Shown here: in pieces, positions 12,013-21,651 of the stretch | Layout of the letters: each line of letters starts with the position of its first letter | Position numbering within the stretch: the stretch's first letter is position 1 | Assembly (NCBI GenBank): GCA_025667525.1 | Contig: CM046877.1 | Location: forward strand, 616,976,580 to 617,040,579 | DNA: 64,000 nucleotides | Direction: 5' to 3' | From: Glebionis coronaria | Lineage: Eukaryota > Streptophyta > Magnoliopsida > Asterales > Asteraceae | Position numbers and translations under genes: made by a program | The notes under the pieces: generated by a model | What the model was told of the DNA's origin: nothing | What the model saw: the letters and a program-made list of their open reading frames with translations, nothing else | Database searches by the model: none

Positions 12013-12987
12013 CTACCACATGAATCCCTTGCTACGCCCAATCATTTTAACCCAGCTAACACACTTTTCCGCTTTCAATCTCATCCAAGCTTGCCTATAA
12101 TGATCATGTGGCTCACAAAAAATTGCAAGTGCAACATCGTACAGCTGGTTATCTTCGTCCCACCCAATCTCATTCAATCTTTTGAGGCAATCATCAAATG
12201 TAGGAAGTTCAAGTTTTTCAGTCTTTCAAGGTGGTTCAGGTGTGTTATGTTTTTCAGCCATGACTTTGAGAATACCCATGATTTCTTCTTCTACGACTGT
12301 CATCGCTTGTTTTCCTTTCTTCTTACTTTTTTCAATTTGAGGACGAGACAAGGATTGTGTTGCTACAGAAATGGGTTGTGATGTTCCAATGATCTCAATC
12401 TCTTGATCATCTTCAATCACGAGAGGGTCATCACGTGGCATAGGCTCATGTGAACTCGGTCCCCAGCTTCGAATTCCCGTGGACATTGCCCCATCAAACA
12501 GTTGTGCACAAAGGTCAGGAAAAGGCAAGGTTGTCTTCCTCAATGCTTCAACATACTTATTTTTCTGTTTTGAAAAAGACTTATAATTATACATAGACGA
12601 ATGACTAAATCAAAAAACTATTTATACATGTATTAAGTATGAGAATGTAACCTTCATTTCTATCTCCCATTCCTCATCAGTTAGGTTAAAGGTGTTAGTT
12701 GATGGGTCATAAACATTTCCAGTCTTGTTCCTAAGTAACCAGGCTCCGTACTTCCCTTTGAGATAGTCGTAATGATTTTTCATTTGCTTACGATCAACAC
12801 TAAAGTTATGATTTTCATTAAGTACTTGTGCGACTTTTTTCCATGAAAGTGCTTTTAGACTGCCGCCCTCTCGCCCATTGAGCGAAATCTCTTGAATACA
12901 AGCATCTAGAAAGGTTTTCACCACACTCAAGTTTTTCCAACTAACTCTAGTGCGTTTTGATTTTTCGAGTTCACCGGTTTGATCCAT
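12013..12987 (-). pseudogene. Harbinger MYB/SANT-like protein, one nonsense codon
   Basis: Partner protein of Harbinger transposase that binds DNA and helps its nuclear import. Exon 1 is 12987-12652 and starts MDQTGELEKSKRTRVSW. A Myb_DNA-bind_3-type domain (about residues 15-110) includes FLDACIQEISLNGREGGSLK, LSWKKVAQVLNENHNFSVD, MKNHYDYLKGKYGAWL and TFNLTDEEWEIEMK. The GT-AG intron 12651-12565 joins in frame to KNKYVEALRKTTLPFPDLCA. A TGA at 12228-12226 (after HNTPEPP) interrupts the frame, yet the same frame runs on with KTEKLELPTFDDCLKRL, FCEPHDHYRQAWMRLK and CVSWVKMIGRSKGFMW to TAG at 12013. That tail is typical of the family, so the TGA is a recent nonsense mutation and the intact protein would be about 300 residues. 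Confidence 0.8.
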
Positions 12988-13909
12988 GCCTAGAGATATA
13001 AATAAAGCGCACTTACAACCACAATAACTTAGAATAAAATTTTATTTCTAACTGATAATGATGAAATTATTATAAAAATATAAGTATCGTTTGTCTTGTT
13101 ACACGCCTCAGTCACACACCGTAATTAGCAGTTCTTATAGCATAAAACATCAGTAAACACGAGACCTTATAGAACGCTCATTTACAAAACAAACAACCAC
13201 ATTAACCTGTACACAGAACGCAACTATGGATACTAGAGCATTAACCATTGGTTCATTGACTTTAAATGTATTGAATAATCCATACTATATAGACGTGAGT
13301 GTATATGCCTTATAATATTCAAACTGTTAATGATCCATACTATATAGACGTGAGTGTATATTCCTTATAGTATCCAAAGTCCAAAATGTTAATGACATTT
13401 AAATAAAAGATGATTTATAAAGTGTGACAATTAGCTTTATCTCAATTGTGATATACATTAGCCTATCATAAACATAACCACTCTAATAACTTTAAAATGC
13501 AAAATCATTTAAAAGATCGATAAGAAAAAAGATCACTAGGAAACATGTTATTTAGAATTGAAAAACAAAAGAAACAGTTGAAGACATACCTGATTGATTG
13601 CAAATGCCGATGGAAAGTATACACTAAAAATTTAATTTATAGACCATGGTGACGAGAATTAGCGGTAAACATACTGGATCATTTGGCGCCCTAAAAACAA
13701 GTAACGTGGGGATTAGAGGTGGAGAGTGGAAGGGTAATTATGTAAACTTATGCGAAAAAGTCATCACTTAACACAGACACCCTTCCACACTTGGCTTTTT
13801 CTAGGCAGTCGTGTGTTTATTTTCAACCCAAAACAAACAGGTTTTGAGTGACTTAATTAACTTACCTATTTTGCAATTAAGTCCCCTTAAGTTGTTATCA
13901 AACACTACC
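12988..13909. other. Harbinger right arm, non-coding
   Basis: Region upstream of the MYB-like ATG up to the right terminus. It has a direct duplication of ATACTATATAGACGTGAGTGTATAT phrases near 13280 and 13332 (spacing about 52 bases). No gene seen. Confidence 0.5.
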
Positions 13910-13912
13910 TAA

Positions 13913-14899
13913 AAGTTGTTGTGCAACCATGATACTATATTTTCTCTTTTCACAAAACAAAGACACACGCTGATTTTGTATAAACACCATACATTACATG
14001 CATTTATATATACCAATGAATTTATGTAAATGTATGCCCATACAGGTAGATGACATCATCATTCTCTAAACATATCAGTTGTTAATACATACAAAAATGA
14101 TAATCTCCACCGTTAAGGATTTATGGCATTTACCGACAGTATGGATCCAAAAAGTTTAAACGTGCAAAAAAATAAGTATACATATTCTTAACTGACATAA
14201 AAAAAATCATGTGTATCACATAAAAAATAAACACATTTTTTCATATTCAATCTTCCACTGGAGTAACTTTTTCTTATATAAAACATGTGCTTATACAATT
14301 TTGATAGTTCAATTGTAATTTTTATATTAAAATTGTTAAAACCAGGCATAAAAGTAGTTTCTCTTTTCAAATAATCTAAATTAATAAAAATACATGGATA
14401 ATAACTAAAAGAAGAATGTGATAAAACCACTCAAGGGTGGCTTGAAGTGGCCACGCCAACCTCCTGATTAGTCCATCCAGATGAGTGCTTAGTCTTCTAT
14501 CTGCCTATGATTCTAGGAATAAAAATTTAAGTGTTTTTACTTGATAATCTCTGGATTTGGATCTTTTCTTTTGCATCTGCTTTATAAAGTTTGTGGTTGG
14601 TTTACAATCTATTATAATACAACCTTGATAGATCTATTTTTTTTAGTTCATGTTAGGTTTGTGCAGCTATATAAAAATCTATCAGTTTTATAATGTTGCC
14701 ATATAATAGTAAAATATCTTTTCATTCGTGGTGCCATATGAAATGAAGCAAACAAATGAAAACAACAAATAAGATGCTTTATGGTGACTCTCGAATAGGT
14801 AAATAGGTAGTTGTGATATTTCACTAATATACTTGGTATAAACTTATTTGAAATTCAATGATATCATCCGCTGATAAACACATAAACTGGAAATCGCTT
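13913..14899. other. AT-rich intergenic sequence
   Basis: No coding region, RNA gene or repeat with recognisable ends was found on either strand. Confidence 0.5.
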
Positions 14900-14904
14900 T
14901 AAGT

Positions 14905-15805
14905 CGTATGGGCCGAAAGATGCTTTCATGGGTACGGGGTGTTGCGGAGCCGCTTTATTGGGTCTTATCGGGTCGAATTGAGTCGGTTATGATTTTTGAA
15001 AACTCACTCGCATCACGATCCGATAAGAAATTAAGTTGTCGGGTACGGGTGTATTTGGGTCGGGTAATTCGGGTTATCGGTTACACAACATATATTGTCA
15101 ACCTGAATAAAAATAAAAGTTTTAATGTGATGTTACTCTTAACCACTATGGTCACAGGTTTTGGTGAGTAATCGGGCATAGTTGTCTACTTAAACCACAC
15201 GCAGGGTGGATCTACGTAGGAGCCGGGTGTGGCACGGGGTACACCATATTTTAGGTCACGAAAGATAATTTTTTTATAAAACATATTTTTCTCGACAAGT
15301 GCAACACCCATTTTTACTTCTTGTGAGGAAAATTTAGGATAAATAATCATAAAAAATATTTGTACAACACCCTATTATAAATCTTGGTCCGTCACTGAGT
15401 CCACACGTAGCTTTCGATACTTGAGCTTACAAACCTTTTAAGGATATTATGTGTCTCTTAACAAGATTATCTAAACTACTAAATTACATTTAAATTTCAT
15501 ACATTCTACTAGAGCCAACAAACTAACTACAAATTAATAACAATCAATAGCTAATGGTGTCAACGCCTGCTTGAATTTGTCATGATACGCATAAAATAAT
15601 AGGAATAAAATTTAAATATAGATTTTTGGGTCTTATCGGGTTGATTCGATAATCCGATAACAATAATTATTTAAACTTAACCGGATCCAATAAGCATATC
15701 GGGTTATTGGTTTAAGTAAAAAAACCCGACAAAACTTATTAACTATAACCCCACCCGATAAGCTTTATCGGTTCGGGTTGGATCAATTCGACCCCATAGG
15801 TACCG
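14905..15805. mobile_element. Probable old non-autonomous element rich in CGGGT motifs
   Basis: Both ends are rich in TCGGGTCGG, GGGTCTTATCGGG and related strings, with ACCCG-rich strings in the right half (about 15600-15805), while flanking DNA is AT-rich. Such blocks are common in plant hAT-type MITEs. I could not find a clean terminal repeat or target duplication, so the class is open. A smaller hAT-like insertion lies inside at 15202-15397. Confidence 0.35.
15202..15397. mobile_element. hAT-like MITE, imperfect target duplication
   Basis: Left end CAGGGTGGATC; right end, reverse complemented, CAGTGACGGACC. CCACACG occurs just outside the left end (15195-15201) and three bases outside the right end (15401-15407), fitting an old 7-8 base target duplication. 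The ends resemble those of the hAT element at 30376-32304 (CAGTGGCGGATC). Confidence 0.5.
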
Positions 15806-16478
15806 ATAACATGTCTCAAATGAATTATATTAACATTGCAATTGTGAGTTTTCTGACTAAAAGTCGCAAGAGTGTGAATTTGATGATTCTACGTATATAA
15901 CCCACAAAAAAACAATTAATTAAGTAAATTGTTAAAGGCTTACTCAAAACAAAATGGTGTAAATTTTGGTAATGATAAGATATTCTTTGGAATTTACACA
16001 TGTTTGTGGTTAGAAGTTTATATTGAATTGATTAAATGTTTGATAAGCTCACTATAATATTTAAAATTGTATACTCATAGCAGATTATATATTGTCCCAT
16101 CTACAATCATAATCTTAAGGCTACAATACAATGAGGTTCGACAAAATTGGTTTATATCATAATTTCATAAGGAAATAATTTTTAGTTAGTAATTTGTGGA
16201 CGGATAAGTGGGGGTCGAAATTGAGCAAGCGTGATCGTTTTTTGTTTCTGAATGTTTCTAAGTTATTTCCTCAAACTATATGTGTTGTTTTAAAGACAGA
16301 CATCCCGGATTAACGTCTTATTCTTCTAAAAGAGCCTCACGTGGATTATGGCTCTACTCCTTTTCGATTTCTTAATTCATGGCCGGAGATGGACGATTTT
16401 CATCTATTATCAAAACCCGTTATATTCTTTTAATATTAACATTTGTTTGTTATTTCATACAAAAATAACTCATTAAGT
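15806..16478. other. Probable Helitron interior, no gene recognised
   Basis: Sequence leading to the Helitron end at 16510. No clear 5' TC terminus or coding region was found. Confidence 0.35.
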
Positions 16479-16481
16479 TAA

Positions 16482-16510
16482 ACCCGACGTTAGACGGGTC
16501 TTTAAGCTAG
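16482..16510 (+). mobile_element. Helitron 3' terminus, plus strand
   Basis: Hairpin ACCCG-ACGTTAGA-CGGGT (16482-16499) followed by CTTTAAGCTAG and then T, the expected Helitron ending inserted before T. The 5' end was not located. Confidence 0.6.
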
Positions 16511-17579
16511 TTTGTAATATAAAGATAAAGAATATGGTAGTATTTTTAATGCTAATATTTTGTAGTATAAAGAATACGGTTTAGTTAAATTATTATATAT
16601 GGTAATGTTTTTATTGAGTTTTTATTGCTAAAGCTGTAAGTTTTTGTACATACATTGTAAAAATTTTAAACCGTTTAGTTGAATTATGACTTTGCAAAAA
16701 GTTGAGTAAATTAGGAATTGTTTTTATGACAATTTTAATGTTCTAGCTTAAATCGATTGTATATTGGGGTTATTTAAGGCAATGTTTTTAATAGTTCTAG
16801 CTTAAGGTGTTTGTAAATTATTTTGCTTTAACCCTTAGTTAAAATAGATTCTAGTGAAAAAGCTTAACTTTTGGTTTAGTTAAAACTAAGATCAGTAAGG
16901 CAAAAACTTGTTTGGTTTGGTGAGCTCGCACGTGGGTATGAGTCTTTGTTATGATTACAGATTTAGCAAGCTTAACATTAAACAAATTTAATTACCAGAT
17001 ACAATATCAAAAACACACGATACAACAACACACATGATCGATATACAAATCGAAAGCTGGTACAACTCAATACAATTAACATGAACAGGCTTGGAAGCTC
17101 TTACATATCCAAAACCCCTAACAGATACAAACTTTTACTTAGCTATGATCATTAGAAAAAGCAAACTGCGTAGTTATATGGCATGAATAATTGATCACAA
17201 TAGATATAAAAAGCATGGGAGTCCTTGTATGTCTAAATGATATGTTGAGAAGGTATACTCATAAACTAAACTCATATGGCAACCTTTTGTATAATATGAC
17301 CCAAATGATCCTACGATATGGTTGTATAATAATTTCGACCTTCCTCGCCACCCCTTTCTTCAACGATTATCGTCTCACGATAGTAATGCAGCCACTTCCA
17401 AAGAAGTAGGTAGGTTGTATTGCCTTGCATTTATTTGTCGTGTACCAATTAGAAGAAGAAAATAGTTTGATTTGATTATCCGTATAGATGAGATAATGAG
17501 AATAATCAAATGTTAAAGTTAAGTGAATTTAGGAAAAAAAAAGCATTCAATTAATACCTCCATATTTGCTTGACTCACA
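16511..17579. other. AT-rich intergenic sequence left of CACTA-1
   Basis: Nothing recognisable on either strand; a few long but low-quality reading frames without family features. Confidence 0.5.
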
Positions 17580-17607
17580 CACTACAAGAAAACAAAGAAC
17601 AGATGAT

Positions 17608-18153
17608 GGGGTTTCCCTGGCGACACAATGTCGCCAGGGATAACCCCTTTTCCCTGGCGACATCGCTGACGTGGCGTTAAAGCATATTTACTTTTTGGTC
17701 AAAGTTTGACTAGGGTTTCCCTGGCGACATGTCGCCAGGGATACTCCATCCAAAATCAGATACCAAGTGAAAGAGCGCGAAATTTTCCCTCCAAAGTTTC
17801 CCTAGCGACATGTCGCCAGGGAAACTTTGTCCCAACTTATCCCTGGCGACATGTCGCCAGGGAACTTCGTCCATCGTATTTAACAAAAATTAATTTTGCT
17901 AATAACTTGTCAAACTTATCCCTGGCGACATGTCGCCAGGGAAACCTTTGCCATACGTGATTAGTTTCAAAGTTAAACACAAAATGTGTGGCGGGCTTTT
18001 ACCCGCCAAATCCCAAATGTTTCCCTGGCGACATGTCGCCAGGGAAACTCCCTGTCATATATTTAATTAGTTTCAAAGTTAAACACAAAATGTGTGGTGG
18101 GCTTTTACACGCCAAATCCCAAATGTTTCCCTGGCGACATGTCGCCAGGGAAA
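17608..18153. repeat. Left palindromic subterminal repeats of CACTA-1
   Basis: About seven copies, plus one half copy, of a 28-base palindrome with half-site TTTCCCTGGCGACA and centre ACATGT. Perfect copies are at 18020-18047 and 18126-18153. The first (17608-17646) has three extra central bases and arms extended with GGGG/CCCC. The 17716 and 17797 copies have one or two mismatches. The last two lie in a duplicated unit of 106 bases. In En/Spm elements the TNPA protein binds short repeated subterminal motifs; these palindromes sit where such motifs are expected. Confidence 0.9.
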
Positions 18154-18200
18154 CTCCCTGTCATATATTTAATTAGTTTTTGCTTGTTATGAAAAACTAT

Positions 18201-18500
18201 TAATTATTCCATATAATTATTATTTTAACTATCGGTCCGATGTTATTTTATTTTTGCGACGTTTATATAATCAAAATGAGACATTTATAAAACAAATATT
18301 TATTTATTCCATATAATTATTATTTTAACTATCGATCCGATGTTATTTAATTTTTGCGATGTTTATATAATAAAAATGAGACATTTATAAAACAAATATT
18401 TATTTATTCCAAATAATTATTATTTTAACTATCGATCCCATGTTATTTTATTTTTGTGATGTTTATATAATAAAAATAAGACATTTATAAAACAAACATT
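18201..18500. repeat. Three tandem copies of a 100-base AT-rich unit
   Basis: TATTCC(A)TATAATTATTATTTTAAC recurs with starts at 18201, 18301 and 18401, an exact 100-base period with few substitutions. It lies between the left palindromes and the 3' end of the zinc finger gene. Confidence 0.85.
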
Positions 18501-18604
18501 TATTTATTCATAATATTATACATAGCCCTTGTGGAATAAAATGGAAAACTTAAAAACAGACATTACTAATCAACTTAATGTTCGTGAAGTAGTGCAGCCG
18601 ATTA

Positions 18605-19118
18605 CTACTCAACGCTAAGATTTTCCATTTCATTTAAAAGCTCATGAAGTATTGCAGCCGATTGACATGTGTGGTCTTCAGGATGCCTTTCCATTTCTAG
18701 TCTTGCCTCTAACATCTTTATCTTTAGATCTTTGATCTTGCAATTTGAGCACTCAGGGGTTGCAGATTCAGAAGATCCTGTAGAAGAACTTGGATGTATT
18801 GAACGCCTTGAAGGAGAACCTTGAGGTGTTGAAGATCCAGAGGAAGATCTTATACGGAGTTGTAGATCTAGATCATCCTTCCATATAAAATTTCCACATC
18901 CATAATCTTGTTTTTTTTGCTGTTACAAAATAAAAAAAATGACATGACATGTTATTTTAAAAATCACACATATTACATAAATAAAAATACTTTAGATTGT
19001 TTACCTTCGAAAGAGGACATGCATAATAAAGTTTACCAAAGCTATGGTGTTGATGTGACTGTCTCAACACTATATATCCATTTCCACATGTACACTTATA
19101 AGCTTCACGGGGATCCAT
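18605..19118 (-). CDS. GRF-type zinc finger protein, CACTA accessory gene, two exons
   Basis: Exon 1 is 19118-19005 and exon 2 is 18919-18605, joined by a GT-AG intron in phase 0, giving 142 residues. Residues 7-60 match the zf-GRF signature: KCTCGNGYIV, then FGKLYYACP, then across the splice YGCGNFIWKDDLDLQ, with the expected CxC...C...C zinc ligands. A serine-rich stretch follows (about 65-95), then a CSNCKIKDLKIKMLEARLEM helix that could form a coiled coil, then ILHELLNEMENLSVE. GRF zinc fingers in other proteins bind single-stranded nucleic acid. The gene is intact, has E2F-like sites upstream, and has relatives in CACTA-2 at 46720 and 51125, so it belongs to the transposon family and is not a chance capture. 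Its role is unknown; DNA binding in transposition or repression of silencing are guesses. The start ATG lies just before the first zinc ligand and opens the domain. Confidence 0.75.
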
Positions 19119-19241
19119 CTGCTACCAAATCAGGTGGTGGTGGTGAGTTTGGTAGGAGATGATAAGTGTGTGTGTGTGATCTGCTGATGATAAGTGTGTG
19201 TGAATCCTTTTATGGTCAAAAAGTGAGGGAAATGGTTAACA

Positions 19242-19279
19242 TTTTCCCGCCAATGTTTTCCCGCCAACGTTTTCCCGCC
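19242..19279 (-). promoter_or_regulatory. Three E2F-like sites upstream of the zinc finger gene
   Basis: TTTTCCCGCC occurs at 19242-19251, 19256-19265 and 19270-19279, at an exact 14-base spacing, 124-161 bases upstream of the ATG at 19118. TTTCCCGC is the plant E2F consensus. One such site is retained at the same distance from the CACTA-2 zinc finger genes (46585-46594 and 50990-50999). Function in S-phase expression is inferred. Confidence 0.6.
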
Positions 19280-19284
19280 AATAG

Positions 19285-19770
19285 TTAAACGTTAGATGTT
19301 CAATGGATGACCCGGTTTGTTATGGTTATACGTTTGATGTTCAATGGATGATCCAGTTTGTTATGGTTATACGTTGGATGTTCAATAAATGAGTCGGCAT
19401 ATGTTGGTTACACGTTAGATGTTCAATAAATGAGTCGGCATGTCTTGGTTACACGTTAGATGTTCAATGGATGAGTCGGTATGTTTTGGTTACACGTTAG
19501 ATGTTCATTGGATGAGTCGGTATGCATTTGTTAAACATTAGATGTTCAATAAATGAGTCGGCATGTCTTGGTTACACGTTAGATGTTCAATGGATGACCC
19601 GGTTTGTTATGGATGAGTCGGTATGTCTTGGTTAAACATTAGATGTTCAATGGATGAGTCGGTATGTTTTGGTTACACGTTAGATGTTCATTGGATGAGT
19701 CGGTATGCATTTGTTAAACATTAGATGTTCAATGGATGAGTCGGCATGTCTTGGTTACACGTTAGATGTT
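19285..19770 (+). repeat. Tandem array of about 41-base units in CACTA-1
   Basis: About a dozen copies of a unit containing GGTTACACGTTAGATGTTCA then ATGGATGAGTCGGTATG, with variants and some shortened units. The core TTAGA(T/G)GTTCAATG is also the core of the 33-base satellite in CACTA-2, and both arrays lie upstream of a GRF zinc finger gene. There is no coding capacity. Confidence 0.85.
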
Positions 19771-20040
19771 CAATGGTGGATGACATGTTGACTGCTCTGC
19801 AACTTTAATGTAACTTGTTTAAGCAACTCTGCTCTGCAACTTTAATGGTGGATGACACGTTAGATGTTCAATGGTGGATGACATGTTGACTGCTCTACAA
19901 CTTTAATGTAACTTGTTTAAGCAACTCTGCTCTGCAACTTTAATGGTGGATGACATGTTCCCTGGCGACCCATGTAACTTGTTTAAGCAACTCTGCTCTG
20001 CAACTTTAATGATGGATGACATGTTGACTGCTGTAAAAAA
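19771..20040 (+). repeat. Tandem duplications of transposase exon edge
   Basis: A block containing ATGTAACTTGTTTAAGCAAC, then TCTGCTCTGCAACTTTAATG, then GGTGGATGACATGTTGACTG occurs three times, partly merged with the 41-base unit (ACGTTAGATGTTCAATG). The last copy runs into the readable DUF4218 exon (MDDMLTAVKKVVDIL). One copy contains CCCTGGCGACC, half of the subterminal palindrome. This is where the catalytic region of the transposase should have been. Confidence 0.75.
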
Positions 20041-21483
20041 GGTGGTTGACATTTTGTGCGATCTTGAGCTCATATATCCTCCTGATTTCTTTGACATTAT
20101 GGTTCACTTGGTTATCCATTTACCTGATGAGGCCATTGAAGGCGGGCCTATCCGCCCCCGGTGGATGTATCCATTTGAAAGATACATGAAAGAGCTAAAA
20201 GGTTATGTACGAAATAAAGCTAAGCCAGAAGGTTCGATTGCGGAGGGTTATGTTGCACAAGAAGCATTGACTTTCTGTTCTAAGTATTTTCGGGATGATG
20301 TTACCACTAAATTTAATCGTCTCGACCGTAATGTGGACCCCCTCCCCCAACGTGTCAGTTTCAGGTGTTCCGATCGGTATGTAACCCGCTTGGGAAAAAG
20401 TCGTATATTCTGTTCCCTTATCAAGAGTCCAAGAAAGTGGAATGGTATGTACTAAACAACAGTCCTGAAATCGACAAGTATATTTCCGAGTTCAAGAGGT
20501 ACGCGTTTTTTATTTTATTTTGAAACTTCTTTTTCTTAACAATAGCGACTTATTCTAATACCATGAACGTTTTTCAGATTATATCCTAACAAAGACACGA
20601 AAAAAGAATTCTCCGCGTGGTTTGGGAAAATGGTAAACTTAGACTTATCTTGTGTACTTACTTGTAAAAAAATAATATTATTATAAATAGTTTTATGTAC
20701 CTAATCCTTTATTCCTCATAGATCCGTCAACATCACGTAGACAATGACAAAGACCCAGAGGTTATCCAAACCAGCGAGTTATTCGCTTTGGCTTGTGGAC
20801 CATCACCGCATCCAATCTCACTAAACTCTTGCATAGTCGACGGTGTGAGGTATGTCGTGCACAGTCGCGATGAACGTCGTACAACTCAAAACAACGGCAT
20901 TTGTGCGCCTGGCCCTGAGAACACAATGGCTTATGGTCAGCTTCAACAGATCTTCGTGTTTCATTATTTGCCGTTCAGTGTTGTGTTGTTCAAAGTTAAG
21001 TGGTTCGACACTCGCCCCACATTACGTAAACAACGTCTTATCTATAGAAACAACATGACTCAACTCACCGACACAAGAGCTGAGTTTTGGAAAGATGATC
21101 AATACATTCTCGCAACACAAGTCAAACAAGTCTTATACATTGAATATAAGAACAAAGCCAACTGGAAGGTCGTTGAACATGTTAATCATAAAAAGTTTTC
21201 CAACGGGGGTGTCATAGTGTCAGATGCCGTTCCTGATATTATACATTTCGACAACTCATCTAATCTACCACTTTCCACTGATTTGAATGACTTGGGTGAT
21301 GTGACCTTGAATATAAATGGCCACGAAACGGAGGTTGATGCACCGCCAAATATCATTGATGTTGATGACGAAGACGATGGTATTACTGATGATGAAGACG
21401 TCCCTCATGATTTAAGTGATGAAGAACGTGTGAATGATGATGATGGTGAAGGTAGAGTTTATTCCAGTGAAGAAGAAGATTGA
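20020..21483 (+). pseudogene. CACTA transposase C-terminal remnant (DUF4218 + DUF4216)
   Basis: The DUF4218 part includes LELIYPPDFFDIMVHLVIHL, GPIRPRWMYPFERYMKELKG, YVRNKAKPEGSIAEGYVAQE and LTFCSKYF. A one-base frame change near 20335 moves the reading from RNVDPLPQ to PPPPTCQFQVFRSVCNPLGK and WYVLNNSPEIDKYISEFKR. The exon ends at 20498. Exon 20578-20632 (LYPNKDTKKEFSAWFGKM) and exon 20722-21483 (IRQHHVDNDKD onward) join in frame. The DUF4216 part includes GVRYVVHSRDERRTTQNNG, VLFKVKWFDT and DDQYILATQVKQVLYIEY. The end is very acidic (DVDDEDDGITDDEDVPHDL). The N-terminal transposase-associated domain and the catalytic domain are absent, replaced by tandem repeats. It cannot catalyse transposition. 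Confidence 0.85.
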
Positions 21484-21651
21484 CCTTTAGTTGTAACTTG
21501 CAAAAGACACTTATTTGTTTGAATGAATGAATCTAATTGTTGTGGATTGTTTAAATGTGTATATTTATTTGGATGTGTTGTATTTGGATTTGTGCATGCT
21601 TATATTATTTTGTTCATGAATTTGTCTATGATGCTAATTGTACTTGTACAG

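Noticed and set aside
17706..18176. Frames encoding repeated SLATCRQG peptides, both ends of CACTA-1
   Set aside because: These are the 28-base palindromes translated; the unit is not a multiple of three and no domain is present.
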